From an uncultured Aquimarina sp. (GTDB lineage Bacteria > Bacteroidota > Bacteroidia > Flavobacteriales > Flavobacteriaceae), in assembly GCF_947492965.1 (NCBI RefSeq), contig NZ_CANLOZ010000003.1, positions 62,001-126,000 on the forward strand: a stretch of DNA of 64,000 bases, read 5' to 3'. A program made the position numbers and the translations under genes. Under the pieces are notes generated by a model. It was not told where the DNA came from. It ran no database searches and saw nothing but the letters and a program-made list of their open reading frames with translations. Below are positions 59,343 through 64,000 of the stretch, in pieces (within the stretch, counting starts at the first letter, position 1; each line of letters starts with the position of its first letter).

Positions 59343-59924
59343 ATGGTCGATGTTGTATTAACAGTTTTAAAGGATAAGCTCAATGAGTATTTTAAAAATG
59401 TAGTAGGTACTACAGAATCTAATATTATAGACTTTATAAGTACAAATAATAACGATCCTGTTTCTTTTACTAATGATAAAATAACTCCTTTTCTCATTAA
59501 TATTTCAGAGGATAGAAAATTTAGAAATGCAGATCAATATGCTGGCGTAATCCGAAATGGCATAAAAACCCAAGCAAATCCTGAAATAAGAATTGAGTTA
59601 TTGATTTTGTTCGTATCCAAATTCAATAAATATGATCAGGCACTTAAGTTTTTATCACATGTTATTAAGTTTTTTCAGGTCAACCGAATCTTTGATCCTC
59701 TGAATTCACCGCAATTATCAGATGAAAATATAGAGAAGTTGATCGTAGAATTAATATCACTTCCATTAGAAGAACAAAATCAAGTATGGCATTCTTTAAA
59801 CACATCATACCTGCCCTCAGTATTATATAAAGTACGTCTGCTATCTTTTATAGACGATCAAAGTATGGAGTTTGTGGGAGAACCAATATCCAAAACGAAT
59901 CTTAATCTTCATCAAAAAGTATAA
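59343..59924 (+). CDS. DUF4255 (Pvc16-type) eCIS protein
   Basis: A 193-residue protein of the DUF4255 family found in extracellular contractile injection systems, where the Pvc16-type protein caps or terminates the sheath-tube at its distal end. The N-terminus VVDVVLTVLKDKLNEYF-like helix and the C-terminal block WHSLNTSYLPSVLYKVRLLS match the family. It is the first gene of the operon in this window, followed after 56 bp by a gene of unknown function. It is a cytoplasmic assembly factor and structural cap in related particles; the role here follows from family and context. Confidence 0.85.
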   Translation: MVDVVLTVLKDKLNEYFKNVVGTTESNIIDFISTNNNDPVSFTNDKITPFLINISEDRKFRNADQYAGVIRNGIKTQANPEIRIELLILFVSKFNKYDQALKFLSHVIKFFQVNRIFDPLNSPQLSDENIEKLIVELISLPLEEQNQVWHSLNTSYLPSVLYKVRLLSFIDDQSMEFVGEPISKTNLNLHQKV

Positions 59925-59980
59925 GCTTTTAACAAATAGATCTATAAACAAGTCCAATATCGAATCAAATAAAGTATAAC

Positions 59981-60754
59981 ATGGAATATCGCGAAATTTT
60001 TGACATAGAGGTTTTTCACCCTGTTTTATTAGAATCTAATGCTGTAGTTCTTGTACCTAAAAATGAAACGAGAAAACACTTAAGTAACCTTGGATTTGTA
60101 ATAAAGAAAACAGAAAAAGGAATAAAGATTTTAGCTCCCATATCTCAGGGAAATATCGGTTTCCAGCCTTTGAGCGAAGATGACAACTTTACTTTTTATA
60201 TATATCCAACTTCAGATACTACTCAGGAGATTACAGATTTTTCTAAGATAGATGAAGGTCATATGATCTCATTTTCTAATCAAGATCTTTCAGAAAATAG
60301 TCAGGAATTAGTAAGTAGCCAAGTAGCCAAGGAAGGAGTTTTTGGAGGATATCCTGCATTAGGAAGTATTCATATTATAGGTCATAAAATTAATCTTACA
60401 TCTTTAGAAGAACCAATAATTTTTAAAGCTGTATTTGGAGCAAAGTCGGTAAAGTGGAAATACTATTTTGTTTCTAATACCGAAGATACGGATATCAGCT
60501 TAGAGTCTAGAGATAATCAAATTAGTTTCAATGAAGTGGTGGTCGATGAAAACACCACGGATCAGATTATAAATTCCATTCAATTAAATTTTCCGAATAC
60601 CCAAGTTAAGATTTTCGAATCTAAAGATTTGGTTCCCTACAGTAATAAACCCATTAAGAATATCAAACTACTTCAAAACGGTGATATTCTTATCAATCAT
60701 TTACCCAACCCTCGAGCAGAACAACAAGGAATTCAAATAATTAAAATTAAATAA
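59981..60754 (+). CDS. Uncharacterised protein in the eCIS operon
   Basis: A 257-residue soluble protein with no signal peptide or membrane segment. It begins MEYREIFDIEVFHPVLLES and has predicted beta structure throughout; a segment reads GVFGGYPALGSIHIIGHKI and the end GDILINHLPNPRAEQQGIQIIKI. I do not recognise a family. Its place between the DUF4255 gene and the sheath gene suggests a Bacteroidota-specific particle part, such as a cap adaptor or an assembly factor. The 70-bp gap to the sheath gene contains a weak AAAAAC/GTTTTT hairpin near 60772-60790. Confidence 0.6.
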   Translation: MEYREIFDIEVFHPVLLESNAVVLVPKNETRKHLSNLGFVIKKTEKGIKILAPISQGNIGFQPLSEDDNFTFYIYPTSDTTQEITDFSKIDEGHMISFSNQDLSENSQELVSSQVAKEGVFGGYPALGSIHIIGHKINLTSLEEPIIFKAVFGAKSVKWKYYFVSNTEDTDISLESRDNQISFNEVVVDENTTDQIINSIQLNFPNTQVKIFESKDLVPYSNKPIKNIKLLQNGDILINHLPNPRAEQQGIQIIKIK

Positions 60755-60824
60755 GAAAGGCGGATCTGGAAAAACGTATTGGTTTTTAGAAAAGCCTAGT
60801 ATAAACATGTAAAACTATTAGAAT

Positions 60825-62456
60825 ATGTCTAGATTTTTAACACCAGATGTGTATACAGAGGAAGTACCTCTATTACCACAATCTGTAGCAGAGGTTTCTA
60901 CTGCGGTACCAGCTTTTATTGGATATACTGAAAAAGCGGTAAAAAATGGGAAAGATATTACAAACAAAGCCATTAGAGTATCTACTTTATTGGAGTTTAA
61001 AGAGGCTTTTGGAGGTGCACAATCAGCATCTTTTAAGGTAAGTATTTCGGATGATGATGCTGTAGAAAATATAGAAGTAGAAGCTCCGAAGCATACTTTA
61101 TATCATGCCATCGATTTATACTTTAAAAATGGTGGAGGTGATTGTTATATTATATCCATAGGAAGTCATAATGATGATCATGATAAGGAATCATTCTTAA
61201 ATGGCTTAGAAGCTTTGAGTAAGGAAGATGAACCTACCTTGATTATGCTTGGCGAAGCAACAAAATTAGATGCGCCTGATTATCACGAAGTATGTCAAAG
61301 TGCTTTAGCTCAATGTCAAGAATTAAAAGACAGATTTTGCATTTTTGATATTAAAAAAGATGATGAAGATGGAACATCTTTTAGAAATGGAATAGGTACA
61401 AATAATCTAAAATATGGTGCTGCTTATACTCCGTATTTACAAACATCAATTACCTATCGTTACGAAGAAGATCTTGTGCAAGTGTCAGGTTCTTCGGCAA
61501 CTGAAACCCTACAATTAGAAATAGCCGGTGCGATTAGAGTTGAATACAATGGATCTTCGCAAGATGCTCCTAAAGTTAAGATCAACAAAGGATCGGGAAG
61601 TATACCTTCTTTTAGTATTGCTGATGCTGTATTAACCATGAATGTTGGAGATGGAACTCCCGCTAGTGAAATTATAAATGAATGGAATACATTTTCAAAC
61701 AAAGGCGATTTTGATATTATTTTGTTAGATGGTGCTGCCGTTGTAGAGTCTTCTACAGGAACCACTGATCTTATTACTACTGGTGGTGATAATGCATCTG
61801 TTAGTTTGTCAACTTTCAAGGAGTCTCGTTCTGAGTTATATAGCAGAATTATTAGTGAGGTATCAAAACAACGCATCATCTTACCACCAAGTGCAGCAGT
61901 AGCCGGTGCATATGCTACTACAGATAGGGAAAGAGGTGTATGGAAAGCACCAGCAAACGTAAGCTTAAATGCTGTTATAGGTCCTATCTCAAAAATTACT
62001 TCTAAAGATCAAGAAAAACTAAATGTGGATGCTACAAGTGGTAAATCCATTAATGCTATCCGAAGTTTTGTTGGAAAAGGAACCATGATTTGGGGAGCTC
62101 GTACACTAGCTGGAAATGACAACGAATGGCGATATGTACCAGTACGAAGGTTATTCAATATGATAGAAGAATCTACCAAAAAAGCATCTCAGTTTGCAGT
62201 TTTTGAATCTAATGATGCCGTGACTTGGTTAAAGATGAAGGCTATGATCGAAAGTTTTTTATATGGCGTTTGGCAACAAGGTGGACTAGCTGGAGCGACT
62301 GAAGAACAAGCATATTTTGTAAATATCGGATTGGGAAAAACCATGACGCAACAAGATATTTTAGAAGGAAAGATGATTGTAGAAATTGGACTAGCAGCTG
62401 TGCGTCCTGCAGAATTTATCATATTGAAATTCTCTCATAAACTACAAGAAGCATAA
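60825..62456 (+). CDS. eCIS contractile sheath protein
   Basis: A 543-residue phage tail sheath-family protein that forms the contractile outer tube. The N-terminal FLTPDVYTEEVPLLPQSV strand is the arm that links subunits, then VPAFIGYTEKA; the C-terminal core has APANVSLNAVIGP, INAIRSFVGKGTMIWGART and IVEIGLAAVRPAEFIILKF, with the last strand used in handshake contacts. Length suits a sheath with an extra outer domain (about 200-350), which faces the surface. One sheath gene is seen here; more may lie past the window. Confidence 0.95.
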   Translation: MSRFLTPDVYTEEVPLLPQSVAEVSTAVPAFIGYTEKAVKNGKDITNKAIRVSTLLEFKEAFGGAQSASFKVSISDDDAVENIEVEAPKHTLYHAIDLYFKNGGGDCYIISIGSHNDDHDKESFLNGLEALSKEDEPTLIMLGEATKLDAPDYHEVCQSALAQCQELKDRFCIFDIKKDDEDGTSFRNGIGTNNLKYGAAYTPYLQTSITYRYEEDLVQVSGSSATETLQLEIAGAIRVEYNGSSQDAPKVKINKGSGSIPSFSIADAVLTMNVGDGTPASEIINEWNTFSNKGDFDIILLDGAAVVESSTGTTDLITTGGDNASVSLSTFKESRSELYSRIISEVSKQRIILPPSAAVAGAYATTDRERGVWKAPANVSLNAVIGPISKITSKDQEKLNVDATSGKSINAIRSFVGKGTMIWGARTLAGNDNEWRYVPVRRLFNMIEESTKKASQFAVFESNDAVTWLKMKAMIESFLYGVWQQGGLAGATEEQAYFVNIGLGKTMTQQDILEGKMIVEIGLAAVRPAEFIILKFSHKLQEA

Positions 62457-62496
62457 TTAGCGCAGAAAATTTAATGAACAAGTAAAAAGTAAAACA

Positions 62497-62970
62497 ATGG
62501 CTTTAACTAAAGAACAAATAAAGACAGATTACCCTTTAGTAACCTACAATTATAGGGTAGATATCAACGGAGTATCTATAAGTTTTTCGGAGGTATCAGG
62601 TTTAGAATTATCCTTCGAAACAACAACATATAAGGAAAGCTTTGCTACAGGAGGAAAAGTAGGCCCGAATATTATGTACATGCCAGGACAGATCCAACCC
62701 GTAAATATATCTATGAAAAAAGGATTGGTAAAAGGAAAGAGCATTCCTGTCTTTTATGATTGGATCAATGATATACAATTGAATCAGGTAGATAAACGAG
62801 ATATCGTAGTGCATCTTTTAGATGAAACAGGTAGTACTGTAGTGAGCTGGAAAGTTATTGATGCCTTTCCAACCAAATTAACTGCGCCTTCTTTTGATGC
62901 AAGTTCTAATGATGTAGCTATAGAATCTATGGATTTAATGGCGTTTAGAGTAACTATGGAAGAGGCATAG
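62497..62970 (+). CDS. eCIS inner tube protein 1 (gp19-like)
   Basis: A 157-residue phage-tube family protein (T4 gp19-like) that stacks as hexamers inside the sheath. Typical stretches are YPLVTYNYRVDINGVSISFSEVSGLEL, NISMKKGLVKG, and LTAPSFDASSNDVAIESMDLM. It lies 40 bp behind the sheath gene, the usual sheath-tube order. It is the first of three related tube genes; this one probably forms the main tube. Confidence 0.93.
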   Translation: MALTKEQIKTDYPLVTYNYRVDINGVSISFSEVSGLELSFETTTYKESFATGGKVGPNIMYMPGQIQPVNISMKKGLVKGKSIPVFYDWINDIQLNQVDKRDIVVHLLDETGSTVVSWKVIDAFPTKLTAPSFDASSNDVAIESMDLMAFRVTMEEA

Positions 62971-63053
62971 TAGATAAGTAAACTAAGCAAGTTCTATTCT
63001 AGGAAATAAAACCAGAATGATAAGTCAATATAAATTTTAAAAACCAAAGTATT

Positions 63054-63497
63054 GTGGCAATTGATAAACAGAAAATTAGCGAAACCTATCCGTTACCGGT
63101 ATACAATTATCAGGTAACGATTAACGGAGTTGAAATCATGTCGTTCTCAGAGATTTCAGGTTTAGAAATTGACCATGATCACGTGTTGTATCGACATGGT
63201 TTTAGTTGGGCAGTTGGAGATCATTTGATCCGTGGCCAAAGAAAACCGATTAATATTTCTTTAAAAAGAGGGTTGATCAAACGTAGGAGTGATTTATATG
63301 ACTGGATTAAATCTGGCGAAAAGAAAGACATTAGAATAGAGCTTTGTGATGAAGCTGGGATGGGCATCGTAGTTTGGGAGGTTTCCCGAGCATTACCTTT
63401 CAAATTAGATGCTCCATCGTTTAGCGCTAGCGCCAGTGAAGTAGCAATAGAGAGTCTCGATTTAATAGCTCATGACTTACGAGTAAAATACAATTAA
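63054..63497 (+). CDS. eCIS inner tube protein 2 (gp19-like)
   Basis: A 147-residue paralogue of tube protein 1, with YPLPVYNYQVTINGVEIMSFSEISGLEI, INISLKRGLIKRRSDLYDW and LDAPSFSASASEVAIESLDLI. The start is the GTG at 63054, because the residues from AIDKQKISETYPLP align with the start of the first tube protein. In related particles the second and third tube paralogues form the lower rings that join the tube to the baseplate. It lies 83 bp behind tube 1. Confidence 0.92.
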   Translation: MAIDKQKISETYPLPVYNYQVTINGVEIMSFSEISGLEIDHDHVLYRHGFSWAVGDHLIRGQRKPINISLKRGLIKRRSDLYDWIKSGEKKDIRIELCDEAGMGIVVWEVSRALPFKLDAPSFSASASEVAIESLDLIAHDLRVKYN

Positions 63498-63508
63498 AGA
63501 GTTACCAT

Positions 63509-64000
63509 ATGTTAGATGTTTTAAGAGCAATCAATTTTGCAGATAAAGAGCCTTCATTATCACATAGATTTGGAGTATTCTTTCTATCAGGCGGCGTTAT
63601 TCCTAATCCAATAGATATTAGGTTTCAAAAAGTAAGTGGTATTAGTACCGAAGTGCAATTGGATACGATAAATGAAGGTGGACAAAACCTACACGCACAT
63701 CGCGTACCCAAAAAGATGAATTATAACAATTTGGTACTGGAGCGAGGTTTTGTGGCCAGTAGTTTAGCTGATGGTTTAGATAGCCTTAGTCTACCAGGTT
63801 TTGGTCAGATGCGTTCTCCGCTGATTTCTGAATTCAATGCGACATTTTCATTTTTTAAGTTTAATCCTTCTAATGTACTAGTCACATTATTTAACGAAAA
63901 TGGTATTCCGATTGGTGGGTGGTTATTTCTAAAAGCATATCCAGTAAAATGGTCCGTATCTGATTTGGATGCACAATCCAATTCCGTGGCCATCGATACA
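63509..64000 (+). CDS. eCIS tube/baseplate-ring protein 3 (3' truncated by window edge)
   Basis: An open frame from ATG 63509 to the last base, 164 codons without a stop, so the gene continues beyond the window. The translation begins MLDVLRAINFADKEPSLS, then HRFGVFFLSGGVIP, IRFQKVSGISTEVQL and, near the end, FLKAYPVKWSVSDLDAQSN. This matches the gp19 / Pvc5-type tube family: the SGIxTE turn and the YPVKW-D-A-SN pattern recall the other two tubes. It starts 11 bases after tube 2. It is likely the tube-initiator or baseplate-proximal ring protein. Confidence 0.85.
   Translation, partial: MLDVLRAINFADKEPSLSHRFGVFFLSGGVIPNPIDIRFQKVSGISTEVQLDTINEGGQNLHAHRVPKKMNYNNLVLERGFVASSLADGLDSLSLPGFGQMRSPLISEFNATFSFFKFNPSNVLVTLFNENGIPIGGWLFLKAYPVKWSVSDLDAQSNSVAIDT

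Noticed and set aside
60772..60790. AAAAAC/GTTTTT hairpin before the sheath gene as terminator
   Set aside because: A weak 6-bp A/T stem inside an operon; at most a minor attenuating structure.

Overview
This 64 kb window is a chromosomal segment of a marine-type member of the Bacteroidota, most likely the Flavobacteriaceae. The evidence is AT-rich DNA, TAnnTTTG -7 promoter boxes with no Shine-Dalgarno pattern, type IX secretion (T9SS) C-terminal sorting domains, carboxypeptidase-regulatory-domain TonB receptors, and flavobacterial neighbourhoods such as pckA / hemD / DUF4271 and a Pit transporter beside a MORN-repeat protein. An Aquimarina-like genus is plausible but cannot be fixed from sequence alone. 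No rRNA, tRNA, CRISPR array or insertion sequence was seen.

Layout. 0-6.6 kb: housekeeping genes (5'-truncated pckA, hemD-DUF4271, a dolichol-phosphate-mannose-synthase-like glycosyltransferase, pyrC, a DUF4296 lipoprotein, an SDR epimerase). 6.7-21.5 kb: two copies of one three-gene module, each with an exported TPR-CHAT protease-like protein divergent from an ECF-type sigma factor and a single-pass anti-sigma-like protein with a TPR-like periplasmic domain. tyrS, a YHS protein, a LuxE-like protein, a minimal T9SS-tag protein and a MATE pump lie between the copies. 21.5-24.2 kb: tandem T9SS-secreted thrombospondin-type-3 proteins sharing a near-identical 3' segment. 24.4-34.5 kb: two TonB receptor / beta-helix lipoprotein operons. 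34.8-40.1 kb: a phosphate block (MORN protein, Pit transporter with a PhoU-like tail, PhoB/PhoR-like pair) with 11-bp-periodic repeats that look like Pho boxes. 40-49 kb: glycosyltransferase, trmB-lysE-ATL, mrp-nfu, acyltransferase, membrane AraC regulator, metallophosphoesterase.

49-57.3 kb: a compact minus-strand six-gene operon encoding a tyrosinase-type copper oxidase, a LodA-like quinoprotein oxidase with a conserved Cys/Trp pair for the CTQ cofactor, an unknown 147-residue protein, a LodB-like flavoprotein, a cytochrome-c-like lipoprotein and a Cys-rich small membrane protein. A LysR regulator with a palindrome over its own promoter lies upstream.

59.3 kb to the end: the start of a contractile injection system (eCIS) operon: DUF4255 protein, an unknown protein, sheath, two complete tube proteins and a third cut by the window edge. 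Three intrinsic-terminator-like hairpins lie just upstream.

The strongest candidates for undescribed biology are the duplicated sigma / anti-sigma-TPR / TPR-CHAT module, whose topology suggests proteolytic signalling across the inner membrane, the tyrosinase plus CTQ-oxidase operon with two unknown partners, and the 11-bp operator arrays of the phosphate genes.
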